Notes: generated by a model from the letters alone, not told the origin. Shown: positions 20,486 through 30,706, counted from the first letter of the stretch. The stretch: DNA of 64,000 bases from Emiliania huxleyi CCMP1516 (GCF_000372725.1 NW_005198244.1:772578-836577), one strand, 5' to 3'. Numbers and translations are program-made.

Positions 20486-21257
20486 TTGACGATGCTGTGC
20501 TGGGCTGCGAGGCGGGCAGCGCGCCCTTCTTCTCCCCCAAGTTGTTGCTCGCCAGGTTTCCCTCGCGGTGCTTTGGCGCCTCGTTGTCGTCGTCCACCTC
20601 GAGATCGAGCTTATTCTTGTACGCCCAGTCTGCAAACTCGTCGAACATGGCAGCGCCTCCGCCGTCCACGTCCATCTCCTTGAATGTCGCCTCCGCGTCT
20701 GTCACCTCGACGCCCCACTCCTTGAGCCGCGGCAGCGCCTCCTTGAACTCCTCCAGCGAGACCTTGTTGTCGTCTGACTTGTCCACGACAGCAAACATGA
20801 CGTAGAGCTGCGGGGCAAGGGAGCGTGCCATGCGGAGAGGGCACCTATCGGGTGTGCGGGTGCGGCGCGCGCGCACCTCAAAGTACTGCCGCAGGTAGCC
20901 GAGCAGCTCCTGGAACTCTTTGCGGTTGATGGTGTCGTCGTCGAGCGGCTTCTTGGACTGCGAGAGGCCCTTAGCGGCCTGGAAGGCGCGCATGATGGGC
21001 CGCTTTGCGGAGAAGAGGGCCTCGTTCTTAATGACCGTCCCAATCCCCTTGTCCACCTCTGCGAGGGAGAGGCACCCGTTGCCATTCGCGTCGAACGCGT
21101 TGAAGAGTTGCTTCCGCTGCTTCTTGTCCTCCTCCGACTTGCCTGAGGGGAGCTTCGCCGAGAGCTCGGCCCAAAAGTCGGCGCTGTTCTCCTTTGACAG
21201 ATTCTCCACCTGGCCCTGCAGGCCGGCGGCGCGGTTGCGCTCCGGGTCGAGCGACAT
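19063..21257 (-). CDS. Two calflagin (FCaBP)-type EF-hand units fused to a Myb/SANT domain
   Basis: Three exons (21257-20877, 20807-19821, 19746-19063) join in phase to 683 residues; intron 1 is GT-AG, intron 2 GC-AG. Residues 1-215 and 265-456 are two copies of a flagellar calcium-binding-protein unit. Six EF-hand-like loops are visible, three per unit: DANGNGCLSLAE, DKSDDNKVSLEE, DVDGGGAAMFDE and DSQGNGFLSLAE, DKSDDNRISVDE, DSDGGGLVLFDE. A polyglycine linker from a (GCC)n tract at about 20418-20483 separates them. Each unit ends in LDLEV/DDDNE...GNLA.NNLG.KKG. Residues 527-575 look like a Myb/SANT helix-turn-helix (VTWSAEDDRALL, KGKTYEEIAAEL, FTPEQVQARYE). Likely a flagellar or nuclear calcium sensor. 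I see no N-terminal Gly-Cys acylation motif of classical calflagins. Confidence 0.85.
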
Positions 21258-21360
21258 AGAGGTTTTTTGTGGTCGGCGTGGCCGTTGATCGAAACGCCGA
21301 CGTACGTTTCAGTGTGTCGGTCGTCCCTCGGAATAAAAGAATTAGCGCGGGCAAATATGC

Positions 21361-21412
21361 AGAAAGAAAGAAAGAAAACAGACAACCCAAGGGAGGGATG
21401 GGAGGATGGCAC
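21361..21412 (-). repeat. Dispersed repeat R2, short copy
   Basis: (GAAA)n followed by ACAGACAACCCAAGGGAGGG; the same phrase occurs inverted at 41690-41770 and in this orientation at 52160-52200. Lies just upstream of the calflagin-Myb gene. Confidence 0.7.
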
Positions 21413-21447
21413 GCGCGTGCGCGTAGCGACGGTTTCTTCTACGCGAG

Positions 21448-21664
21448 GGTCAGGGTTCCGGCTCCTACCCAGATAGGGGGTCTGTTGGGACTGGCTGGCC
21501 CCTCCCAGATAGGTAGGTAGGTTGGTCTTGTTTGGCCCAAAAGGGCCCTGCAGTAGGTAGGTACCCCCTATTTTCATCTTTTTTCGCTTCGCTGCGCGGC
21601 CTGGGGATAGGAGGTAGGCGTTTTGGCGCGGCGTGAGCCCCCTATCCGGGTAGGAGCCGGAACC
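21448..21664. mobile_element. 217-bp fold-back / MITE-like element
   Basis: The ends are inverted repeats of about 30 bp (GGGTTCCGGCTCCTACCC at the left end, its complement at the right, about two mismatches over 30). The interior carries internal TAGGTAGGTAGG-like short repeats and no ORF. No clear target duplication is visible. It sits immediately upstream of the TspO-like gene and could supply part of its promoter. Confidence 0.7.
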
Positions 21665-21691
21665 CAGCGCCTGCTCGCTCGTTTCCACACT

Positions 21692-22498
21692 ATGATGACC
21701 GACGTCTCGCCCACCGTGCTCGCCGCCTCGTACGCCGGCCTCGTCGCCGTCAACGTCGTCTACGGCCGCGGCCTCTTCGGCGTGCGCACAAACGCCGAGA
21801 TCTCGGCCGCCTATCCGACCGACGTGACTCCGAGCGGTGCGACCTTCGCCATCTGGGGGCCCATCTTCCTGCTCGAGGGCGCGGGCACGGCGGTGCTCGC
21901 GAGTGGCGGCGACGCCTCCCGCATGGCGCTCGTGGCCGGACCCTGGGTCACGACGTGGCTCGGCGAGTGCCTCTGGCAGGCGGTGTTTGGTGTGCTGCCG
22001 GTGCCGCAGGGCGGCGCAACTGCCGGGCGCAAGCTCGCTTCGCTCGCGCCCGCCGCCCTCTTCGTCGGAGCGGCGCACGTCAAGATGCTCGGCGGCGCGC
22101 TGGCCCTCGTCGGCGGTGCGCCGGCGTACGGCCTCGTCGGCGCCGCCGTCGTTGATTTTCCAACGGGTCTGAACGCGGGCTGGCTGGCTGCAGCAAGCGG
22201 GATCGCCTTCACGCTCGTTGCGCAGCAGGTGCCGCCGCTGCAGCCGCTGGCGACGCCCGAGGCGGGCGCCGTCCTCGTTGGCGCCCTCACGGCCTATGGC
22301 GCTGCGGTCACGCTCTCGCTCGCGGGCTGTCCGGCCGCCGCCCTCGGCTACGCCGCTGCCACAGCGTGGGCATGCCGCGGCATCGCGTCCGAGAGTGCCA
22401 AGACGCCACCCATCGTCAAGACGACCGCAGCGCGCTGCGCCCTGTTGGCGGTGGCGGCCGGCGCGTTTGCGCTGGCAGTGGGTGCGCTCAAGCGTTGA
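21692..22498 (+). CDS. TspO/MBR-like multi-helix membrane protein
   Basis: Single exon, 268 residues, from the tandem ATG at 21692 (the longer frame upstream runs into the fold-back element). About seven or eight hydrophobic segments cover the chain. The phrase PSGATFAIWGPIFLLEGAG resembles the P.G..F..WGPIY region of tryptophan-rich sensory/TspO-like proteins in algae. The loop between early helices has NAEISAAYPTDVTPSG. Relatives bind tetrapyrroles or sterol-like ligands in organelle membranes; function here is inferred from resemblance only. Head to head with the calflagin-Myb gene. Confidence 0.6.
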   Translation: MMTDVSPTVLAASYAGLVAVNVVYGRGLFGVRTNAEISAAYPTDVTPSGATFAIWGPIFLLEGAGTAVLASGGDASRMALVAGPWVTTWLGECLWQAVFGVLPVPQGGATAGRKLASLAPAALFVGAAHVKMLGGALALVGGAPAYGLVGAAVVDFPTGLNAGWLAAASGIAFTLVAQQVPPLQPLATPEAGAVLVGALTAYGAAVTLSLAGCPAAALGYAAATAWACRGIASESAKTPPIVKTTAARCALLAVAAGAFALAVGALKR

Positions 22499-22662
22499 GC
22501 GAGTGGTTGGGGGCCCGATGGGGTTCTGTGAGATGATGATCATCCATTCGCATCCATGATCTTTGATATTGTTTATACTCGCCCCAAATTAGGACGGGGG
22601 GGGAGAGCTCACGGTATTAGCGCGGTCCGAGCCGATACACCCGGGTCACCCTGGACGGCGAC

Positions 22663-24345
22663 GTGCACGTCCGTCTCTCCGACGGGAGCCGGCACGTCTG
22701 CGCACGGCGGCGCCCCCAGCTGCGGCGATGCGACGGCGGCGCGCCGAGCAAGGAGCCGTGCTGCTGCGAATGCGGCCACACTGTCACCAGCAGGGAGGCG
22801 CCGGGGCAAGGCACGTGCGACGTTTGTCTCGAGCAGGTCGCCGCCGGCGACGACATCGACGTTTGTCTTCGCTGCCGGCTTCGGAGGCCTCGATGGGGGC
22901 TTCGCTGCCGGCTTCGATGCCGAGAGTGCCGAGAGGCGGCGTTGGCATTGGCGGCCTCGGTGGCGGGCGAGCTGCCGGCCGGTGCCTCGAAGCGGCAGCG
23001 CGCACTGTATGCCATCAAGATGAACATGGTGGCCGCGCCGGAGAGGGAGGCCGAGGCGACCAAGGCGGAAGCGGCGGTACTCGCTCCCTCCCACGCGGCG
23101 CCGCCTCGCCGCCGCCCCCCCCCCCCCCCCCACACACACACACCACGCAGGCTCGCCGCCCAACGCGACACGAGCTGGCGGCGGCGGTGGCGGGAGGCTG
23201 GAGCAAGTACGAGGACAGTCTTCCTTTCTGGTCGCCAGACCCCACCCGCCGGGCGCAGCAGGAAGCATGGTTCGAGGAGGTTGTTCGCGGAGCAGGCTGG
23301 TGTGGACGGCATGGGGTACCCGTGGGATGGGGACTGGTGCGATGAGGACGCTTCCGACTACGATGAGGAGTACCTCCCGTCCCATCGTGAGGATGTGCTG
23401 TTCGACCTCGAAGACGGCGGCCCGTGGGGGGCGAGACCTCGGAGGCCGACAGCTGCGGAGCTCGCGCCTCTGGCGTGGCCGCACAGCTACTGGTGGCACG
23501 ACCGGGACCGAATCGTCCTGCTGTACATGCACATGCTCGACAACCCGCCTGATGGCAGCTTCCTTTGGGAGGCTCGCGTGTTTCGGCAGGTGTGCCGTCT
23601 CTGGTCAGACGGCCGTGACAGCCCCCGCACGTCCGCAATCAGCTGCAATGTCCGACAGGGACGACTAGAGGGGGCGCGACCGGCATCGACAAGGGCGGAG
23701 GCGGAGGCGATGTGTGAGGCGGGCATGAGGGTGGTCTGGTCATATAGTGCACTTCCCGGCGGCGAAACTTCCGGCGGCGAACAGATTCATGGCGCCACCT
23801 TCTTGGTGGGCGGTGCCGTGACGGTGCGGCGACGTCTCATGACGCATCAGTGCTTTGAAGATGAGGCGGCGCCTGGCTGGCGCATGCTATCCTCATTGCC
23901 CTCGTGCCCCAACCCGCACATGCGGTTCCCCATGTCGCGTAGCTTGCGAGAGATTGTGAGCCGCGGGGGAGAGCAGCCCCTCAAGCCACTCTTGCCGCGC
24001 ACTGCATGCAAATGCGGACAGCGAATCGGGGAGGGAAGAGATGAGGATCCGCGACCTCTACGGGTATCCTCTACGCGATCTCTTCTCGAGGCGGATGAGG
24101 CGGATGATCCGGAGCGCGTCGAAGAACTTCGTCCCGCGCCCCGAGCATGCATCTTGTGTTTGAGAGACGCGCTTGGGATTTGTTTGGGATCTAGTCGTAG
24201 TCTAGTGTGCGATACCCAGTGTGACGGCACGAATATGTGTGTAATTGTACGTAAAGCGTACACACAGGGAAAACCTCGAAGCCCTGGGAGCCCTCCCCTT
24301 ACTGTTCGGACACCTCTCTACTGTTCGCGGACACTGTGGGTGTAA
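22663..24345 (+). CDS. Hypothetical Cys-rich protein, model uncertain
   Basis: A long open frame (about 560 codons) with no ATG at its start. A stop lies upstream at 22619, and an acceptor-like TTAG at 22620 suggests that a 5' exon is missing or unrecognised. The first 90 residues have zinc-ribbon/RING-like Cys pairs (CCCECGHTV, CDVCLEQV, CLRCRLRR, CRECREA). A poly-C/(CA)n tract near 23109-23150 is probably an intron. Downstream, an acidic, Trp/Tyr-rich segment (PWDGDWCDEDASDYDEEY, WPHSYWWHDRDRIVLLYMH) reads like real protein. It could be two genes or a 5'-truncated copy. The true end may precede the R3 fragment at 24322. Confidence 0.35.
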   Translation: MHVRLSDGSRHVCARRRPQLRRCDGGAPSKEPCCCECGHTVTSREAPGQGTCDVCLEQVAAGDDIDVCLRCRLRRPRWGLRCRLRCRECREAALALAASVAGELPAGASKRQRALYAIKMNMVAAPEREAEATKAEAAVLAPSHAAPPRRRPPPPPHTHTPRRLAAQRDTSWRRRWREAGASTRTVFLSGRQTPPAGRSRKHGSRRLFAEQAGVDGMGYPWDGDWCDEDASDYDEEYLPSHREDVLFDLEDGGPWGARPRRPTAAELAPLAWPHSYWWHDRDRIVLLYMHMLDNPPDGSFLWEARVFRQVCRLWSDGRDSPRTSAISCNVRQGRLEGARPASTRAEAEAMCEAGMRVVWSYSALPGGETSGGEQIHGATFLVGGAVTVRRRLMTHQCFEDEAAPGWRMLSSLPSCPNPHMRFPMSRSLREIVSRGGEQPLKPLLPRTACKCGQRIGEGRDEDPRPLRVSSTRSLLEADEADDPERVEELRPAPRACILCLRDALGICLGSSRSLVCDTQCDGTNMCVIVRKAYTQGKPRSPGSPPLTVRTPLYCSRTLWV

Positions 24346-24372
24346 AAAGGAACACAGGTCCCCGCCCGTGTT
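24322..24372 (-). repeat. Fragment of dispersed repeat R3
   Basis: GGACAC...GGTGTAAAAAGGAACACAGGTCCCCGCCC resembles the end of the R3 copies at 39295-39337 and 51072-51120. Only about 50 bp are present. Confidence 0.45.
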
Positions 24373-24781
24373 GGCGCGCGCGCCGATATTTCCATATGTC
24401 TCGTGTGTGTATGCTATCGTGTATTGATGTAAGCTAAATATGTGTATGCGCATCAACACAGTTCTTCATAAAACATATACGCTCACACCACGCCGCGTTT
24501 CTCCATGTCATCCGTCTCACTTCTCACGCACGAGGTCTCGAGAGATCATGCGCTCCGTGATCGAGCCTAGGAGAGGGCTGCCTATGCCATAGCGCTATGC
24601 CTGTCCCATCACGCCCTCGCGCCTCGGGTCCATGCGCGCCCTTCCACCGCACGTACCACAGACTCTTTAGCTTGAGGGGCGGCCCGAGAGCCGGGTCGAC
24701 CGGCCGGCACGCTGATCCATGCTTTGGGGGCACGCGGCTTCTCCCACGCTCCCGGCGTTGGTGCCGGCGCTAAGGTCTGAT

Positions 24782-26315
24782 CTAAACTACGGCGTCCGCG
24801 TCGAGCTGACGCTTGGGGCGCGCGTCGCCGTTGCGGCGTCCCGACCGGCTGCCCACCGGCCGACTGTCCCAGGCGGGCTGCTCGGCGTGCGGCGCCAGCT
24901 CGAAGAAGCGCGCCACCTCGAGGCGCGAGCGGAAGCGGCGGCCATCGGGGGCGTGGAAGTAGACGTCGACGTGGCCCGCCGAGTCGCCCGCCCGCCGCAC
25001 CTCGGCACTGGTCGTCCACCCATCCAACATCGACGAGACTCCGCCCGAGGCGCAGATGAAGCGGCGCAGCGCCTCGAACGCAGCGCTCCGGCTCTCCTCG
25101 CGCCGCCGCTCGAGCTCGACGGGGTCGCCGAGGTCCACGGGCAGGATGCTCGGCCTGCGGGGGGGAGGGGGGGCATCAGGCGCTTGGGGCCGGCTCGGCC
25201 GGCCGAGGGCGCGGTGGCTGCTGCGTGCCCGCTGGCGCTCATCGCGACGCAGCGCCGGCGCACGCACGCCTGCCGGCTTGCGCCGGAGCCGCCAAAGCAG
25301 ACCATGCTCCGACAAGCGGAGCACTCGCCGCAATTCTCCGCCAGGCAGGCGGCGCACGCGCCGCACCGCCGCCGCCGAACCCCCTTCCCCGCGGCGGGCG
25401 CCGCCGCGTGCTCAGCGCCCTCCTCCTCCCCCTCCTCGGCCGCCTCCCCCTCCTCGGCCGCCTCCTCGTCCTCGACAGAAGTGACATGCATGACGCCGTC
25501 ACTCGCGTCGCTGCCATAGCCGTCCTCGCCGAGCTTGGCCTTCGTAGCCGCCGCCTCGTGCGCAGCGCTCGCCGCCTGCGCCACGTTGCGCGCCGCCGCG
25601 ATCGCGGCGAGGAGCGCAGCGACCGATCCGGGAGGCGCGCCGCCAAACGCCTTGCGGATGCTCTCCCCCGACTCGTCGAGGACGCTGACCGTCTCGCGCA
25701 GCGCGTCCGCCTGGGCCGCGGTCGGTGTCTCGCGCGGCCCCGCAAACGCGTCGGGGGCGGCGCCTTCGTACACGACGAGACCAGCGGGCGCCTGGGAAGG
25801 GAGTCGTGCAACGCGTTAGCATGCAATGGCAATGGCAGCGGCCATCGCGGCGCGAGCTGCAAAACCTCCGCCTTCCAGTGGCTGCCGCAAAAGGTCCATC
25901 GCGGCCGCAGCCGCTGCGCGCTGACACGGTACTCGGACGCGTAGTGCGGGGACCGCACCGCGTACAGCTTGCCGGCACCGTCGCTGGCTTCCCTTCCCGC
26001 GTCGGTGAGGTTGACCTCCCACCAACCGTCGCCGTGCCACAGCTCGAGCGGGTCGCCGGTCTGAAGGCTGGCGAAGAAGTCGGGCGGCGTCGGCGGCGGC
26101 GGCGGACGCAGCCAAGTGGCGTCCACCGCCTCGCGCAGCGCCGACTGCCCGTCCGCGCACAGAATGGTGGCGTATTGGAGCCGCACCTTTCCTTGCTTGG
26201 GGGGCAAGAGGACGCAGGCGGCGTAGCGCGAGCCGCGCAGGCCATCCTCGTCAGCTAGCACCTCGATCTCGCAGCCCGCAGCGAGCCACGCCGGCGCGGC
26301 GACGGAGCCCGTCAT
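24782..26315 (-). CDS. Agenet/Tudor - CXXC zinc finger - methyl-CpG-binding domain protein
   Basis: Three exons (26315-25854, 25791-25229, 25154-24782) join in phase to 465 residues; both introns are GC-AG. Residues 10-140 look like Agenet/Tudor modules (GCEIEVLADEDGLRGSRYAA, VDATWLRPPPP, ELWHGDGWWEVNL). A helical, acidic region follows. At about 285-325 is a CXXC zinc finger: CGACAACLAENCGECSAC then MVCFGGSGASRQACVRRRC, with the eight Cys and the FGGSG turn of MLL/DNMT1-type fingers that bind unmethylated CpG. At about 370-425 is a methyl-CpG-binding fold: MLDGWTTSAEVRRAGDSAGH, then DVYFHAPDGRRFRS and EVARFF. Likely a nuclear adaptor linking DNA methylation state to histone marks. Head to head with the Dus gene, 182 bp between starts. 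Confidence 0.88.
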
Positions 26316-26497
26316 AGGTGTTTTGGTACTATTGCGCTCCGCTCGATGGTTGGGGGCGCGACCTGCCTAAGGTTTCATGCGTTCTTTTGCCAGCGCGCCA
26401 GTCGCGCGCCTATCGACGTGTAAGCCCGGTTTTTTCTCTTTCGCGCTCGCTCGCTCGCTCGCTCGCGTCGTTCTTCGCGAAACACCGTTTCGCATCG

Positions 26498-28222
26498 ATG
26501 GTGCGCACACTGCCCGTCAGCACGGCCGCCTTCAGCGACGGGGCGCTGTCGGTGGCGCCCATGATGGACTACACGAACCGCTTTCTCCGCTACCTGCTGC
26601 GGCGCGTCACGCGGCGGACGACGCTGTACACCGAGATGGTGACGGCGAACACGCTCGTGCACTGCGACCCGGGTGAGCTCCCGCGCTTCCTCGAGCACGA
26701 CGGCGACAACGAGCACCCGGTTGTGCTGCAGATTGGCGGGAGCGACCCGGCGATGCTGCGGCGCGCGTCGGCGCTCGGTGCGTCGTGGGGCTACGACGCC
26801 ATCAACCTGAACTGCGGCTGCCCCTCCGACCGCGTGGCGGGCTCGGGATGCTTCGGCGCCGCGCTCATGCGCGAGCCGTCCCTCGTCGGCGACTGCTGCG
26901 CCGCGATGTCTGAGGGCGCGCCGGGCGTGCCCATCTCAGTCAAGTGCCGCATCGGGGTCGTCGGCTCGGCGGCCGAGGCGATCGGCGCCGACGAGGCGGG
27001 AGCCGCCTTTGCGCGGGCGCGCGAGAGCCCACGTGCGGCTGGAGCTCACCCCTCGCCCTCGTGCGCAGGACGAGCTGCTCGAGCAGCTCGCGAGCTTTGT
27101 CACCACCGTCGCCGAGCGAGGCGGCGTCTCCCACTTTGCGGTGCACGCGAGGCAGGCGGTGCTCGGCGGCCTCTCCCCCGCGCAGAACCGGCAGGTCCCC
27201 CCGCTGCACTACGGCGTGGTCGAGCGGCTGGCTGCGGCGCTGCCGCACCTCTCCTTCTCGCTCAACGGCGGCGTAGAGGAGCTCTAGCGGCGAGCCTTTG
27301 CCGCCTGACCTCTCGGGGCAGTGTCGGGTGACTCGGGCAGTGAGTGAACAGGACCTCGACGCGGCGCGAGCGATCCTGCTCGCCGGCGCCGACTCGCCCT
27401 CGGACGGGCGGCTGAGCGGCGTCATGGTCGGGCGCGCGGTGGTGAGCCGGCCGTGGCGGTGGGCGACGGCAGCGCTGCAGCCGGCCACACGGGGGGCAGT
27501 TGCGTGACACGCGCGTGAGCGTGCGCGGCGTGTCAGTGCAGGCGGACTCGACGCTCTACGGAGCAGCGGCGGACCCTGCCCAGAGCCGGCGGCGGCTGCT
27601 CGAGGAGTGCGCCGCGTGTGCAGGAGGTGTCGAGGAAGTGTCGAGGAAGTGTCTAGGCGGCGGCTGCTCGAGGAGTACGCCGCGTGGGGCGACGCCATCG
27701 AGGCGACCACGCCGCAGCGCATCCGGCGGCTCGTGCTGGCGCCGGCGCTGAACCTCTTTGCAGGCAGTCAGGCTCGGCTCCGGTGCGGGGGGACGCGGCC
27801 TGTCTCAACCGCCTCTCCCCCTCCCCCTCCGCCTCGCAGGCGAGCCGCGCGGCAAAAAGTTCCGCGCGGCGCTCGACACGCGCGCAAAGGACGACTCGCT
27901 CGGCTTCTCCTCGCTGCTGCTGGGTCCGCGCACCACCCCGCCCCACCCGGCGCCCGCCCGCCCGCGGGAACCACACTCTGCTGGATGGCGCCCCCTCCCC
28001 GTCGCTTCGCCAGGCGCCGCAGAGGACGTGCTCCTGCCAGAGACGCTGGACTCCGCTCCCGGCTACGAGTGGGACCACGCCGCCCGCTGCTACGTGCCGC
28101 CCGACGCGAGCCCTGCCGCCGCGCCGCAAACCGCCTCCGCCGGCCGCGCCGCTGCTGCTGTGAGCGGGCCGCGCGGCGCCGCCGCCGGAGCGGGCAGCGC
28201 CGAGCGGCAGCAACAAGCCTGA
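26498..28222 (+). CDS. tRNA-dihydrouridine synthase (DusA-like)
   Basis: Seven exons joining to about 424 residues: 26498-26995, 27069-27270, 27341-27468, 27542-27588, 27657-27763, 27840-27923, 28014-28222. Most introns are GC-AG. The enzyme reduces uridine in tRNA using FMN and NADPH. Visible family marks: VAPMMDYTNRFLRYL, TEMVTA, VVLQIGGSDP, YDAINLNCGCPSDRV with the catalytic Cys, VPISVKCRIGV, FAVHARQAVLGGLSP, FSLNG and GVMVGRA, then SRRRLLEEYAAWG and LNLFAGEPRGKKFR in the C-terminal helical domain. The second intron is ambiguous (27271-27340 as GC-AG, or 27273-27351 as GT-AG). The intron at 27589-27656 begins with a near-perfect copy of the exon that follows it. Confidence 0.88.
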
Positions 28223-28534
28223 GCTCGACGGCTCGAGCTTCTCGCAGCGTTGACAGGCGTTCGGAGGTGGGGGTGTGTCCCGGTCCATATCCCGGGGGTG
28301 TTTCTCTTCTTATCCGTTACCATGTAGAGCAAGACCGAGGGCGGGCCCTTTCGTTCGGGCTCGGGCCGCCCTCTCGCCCGCACCTCTGCGGGGCTTGCAC
28401 GTCGGGGATATAGGAGAGAGATGGAAAGGCAGGCGGGCGGGGGGAAGAAAGAAACTTAGGGGTCAGAGGCTGGGTTCAACGCTGCAGCGGTTGCTCTCGA
28501 CGTCGTTCAGCGCCTTCGTTCTGCGTCGCCGCTA

Positions 28535-28969
28535 ATGCCCTTCGACGAGCCGATGTGGGACCGGGCGATGGTGGACCGATCCCAGCTTCCACTTCCCGAT
28601 CCGATCGCGATGAAGCGCGAACGCTCGGACGACGTTCGCGCTGATCCGAAGGAGAAGCGCCACCGCGCTGCTGCCAGCTCCGGCGAAGCAGTGGGCCAGT
28701 GGAATGGCCAGCCTGGCTCGGGCCAGTGGAATGGCCAGCCTGGCTCGCGTATGTCGGTCGCGCTGCTCGATCATCACACGGGATGGTCTGCTCCGCAGCT
28801 GCACGGCAACCTGACCGGCCGATCATATTCTTTCACGCGCGCCGTTGTGGCCCCGGGCGGTGTGCTCGTGAATGAGGACGGGTTCGTGCTGCAGCCGGCG
28901 CAGCAAACCGGATTCTTTACCCTCTATGAGCTGACACAGTTCACGTATGACGAGGTGTGTGGTAGGTAG
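28535..28969 (+). CDS. Small hypothetical protein with a nine-residue duplication
   Basis: 144 residues, single open frame from an ATG at 28535. The first half is charged (RERSDDVRADPKEKRHR), followed by a perfect tandem repeat GQWNGQPGS from a 27-bp duplication near 28690-28745. The second half is balanced in composition and ends with FTLYELTQFTYDEVCGR. No family recognised. Composition is more protein-like than the shadow frames around it. Confidence 0.45.
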   Translation: MPFDEPMWDRAMVDRSQLPLPDPIAMKRERSDDVRADPKEKRHRAAASSGEAVGQWNGQPGSGQWNGQPGSRMSVALLDHHTGWSAPQLHGNLTGRSYSFTRAVVAPGGVLVNEDGFVLQPAQQTGFFTLYELTQFTYDEVCGR

Positions 28970-29376
28970 AGATGTGTCGGCGACGTGACTGTCTCTGTTC
29001 TCTCCGTCGGTACGTGGTCGTATACGTGTGCGGCTCCCCTAGTCGTGCGTCGTGGACCAGGTCTTGTGCGATTCCTTGTCACGCTCCAGTGTAGAATAAA
29101 AAGTGAAACGTAAGATGGCGACTTGTCGTCGTTCTCGGGAATTTTTCTCACACACAGCGCGGGTCCCAGCGCGGCAGGATCCAGGAACAGGCTATAGAGC
29201 GTATAGGGGTCAGCGTCACCGTCACCGTCAGGTCTCTCTACGTCCGGTCTCTCTGTGGTCTCTCAGCGGTCTCAGGATACAGGATCGTGTTCGTGACACG
29301 TGTCTGAGCGGGTGACACGACGCGCGGCCGAGTGTGTGTCTCGGCTCGCTCGCCGCTGGCATTGCTCTCCCGCCTC
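28970..29376. other. Intergenic region
   Basis: No coding signal. A short run of GTCACC/GTCTCT repeats lies near 29209-29265. Contains the 3' ends of the flanking convergent genes. Confidence 0.4.
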
Positions 29377-30212
29377 TTACGGCGCCGTTCCAGCTTCCTC
29401 GTCCTCCAGGGGTGCCGCTGCCTCACGTACCGTCACGGAGAGGGAGAGGAAGACCTCGCCCTCGCTCACCTGCGCGCCCACCGACTCAGGGTTTCGTCCC
29501 CGTTTGCGAGTCCCGCCGTATTGTGTGAGCAAGGTCTCTCGCGCACCGTTGTCAGTCGATCGCGGCCATTGGAGCGCGAGAGTGAGCGTGCGTCGGGCCG
29601 GCCGTACACGAGCTGCTCCGGGTTGGTGAGCTGCGTGCAGGCGACAGGGCTGATGTTAGTGCGACTCACAAAGCACGCTGCAGTAATGCAAGGCGCCTGC
29701 GGAGACGCGCCGACGAAGAAGGCTGATAGTCGCTCGAGGAGTGAGCCACGCGGCCGCCACACCCGGCAGCTGAGCGCGTGAGTGCCCGGCGTCTTTGGCA
29801 GATGCTGAGCCGCGTACCCAGCCACCTCGGACCGCCCATGCACGTCCACCCAGCGTACCTCCACTTCCACGCGAGGCCAGCCCCCGAGGTGCGGCCCGAC
29901 AAAGGTGGCGTCCACAGGCTGCTCCCACACGAACGTCCCCGCCGACGCCGGCCAGTCTGTGTGCGATGACCCTGCTGCGGCTCCGCGTTCACAGGCCCAG
30001 CCGTCACCGGCAGAGAGGCGGTATGTGCAGTGTGCAGCGGACGATCCGAGGCCGAGGGCAGCAGCGGCATGCGACATGGCGCCGCTGGGCAGCCGTGCGC
30101 CAACGATCTGTCCAAATACACTCACCTCGAGCCGACTGCCCGTCGACGCTTCCGGCATGGAGTCTGTTTTGGAACGACGGACGAAGACGTTGAACTTTCG
30201 GGACGCATCCAC
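29377..30212 (-). CDS. B9 domain-containing protein 2-like, ciliary transition zone
   Basis: Best model: exons 30212-29670, 29630-29610 and 29469-29377, giving 218 residues. The N-terminal 30 residues may be an extension; an inner Met (MPEASTGSRLEVSVFGQIVG) is a fair alternative start. The B9 fold is clear: LEVSVFGQIVG, a strand GDGW, FVWEQPVDATF, then HLGGWPRVEVEVRWVDVHGR, EVAGYAAQHLPKTPGTHALS and CRVWRPRGSLLERLSAFFVG, the last blocks being closest to B9D2. The final exon supplies VSEGEVFLSLSVTVRE, the expected last strand. B9D2 works in the MKS/B9 complex at the ciliary transition zone. This implies the organism builds flagella. Confidence 0.82.
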
Positions 30213-30706
30213 ATGATGTCACAACACGTGACATTAGGGGGTGACAAGGTAAGTGCGGCCCCACTAAAGAGATGCGAAGTCTCACGGCGAGAGGTGCGCA
30301 GATTTCCTTCCTTCACCCGCCGCGACAAAGGTCCCCCCGTACCCCTGCCGCCCGCCTTGCTTGCAGCAGCGCAAAAACACAAGTTCCTTTCCGTTAATTA
30401 AATCTCTCTCTTAGTCAGACCGCGTGAGTCAGTGGATTCATTCAGGCTGTGCCGCGTGCCGCAGGCCGGCAGGAAGGAAAAGGGCCTTACTGTGTCACCC
30501 CCAAAAAATCTTCTTTGTCGGCGTGTTGGGCCGAGCAGCAGTCGCTTCCCTGCCAGCCAGAGCGTTCCGCCGCAGGTGCCGCCTCGACGGCCGGCCGGCA
30601 GCCCGGCCTCGCACCGCCAGCGAGCGAGCCATGGCACTCTCCGCTTACTCGCCTCTTGCCTCTCGCCCACCGCAGACCTTCGTCGTTCTTGCAACGGCGC
30701 CGAACC

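Noticed and set aside
20702-22543. 613-codon open frame on the minus strand
   Set aside because: Spans antisense TspO-like coding sequence, the fold-back element and a shifted frame of the calflagin gene; compositionally a shadow.
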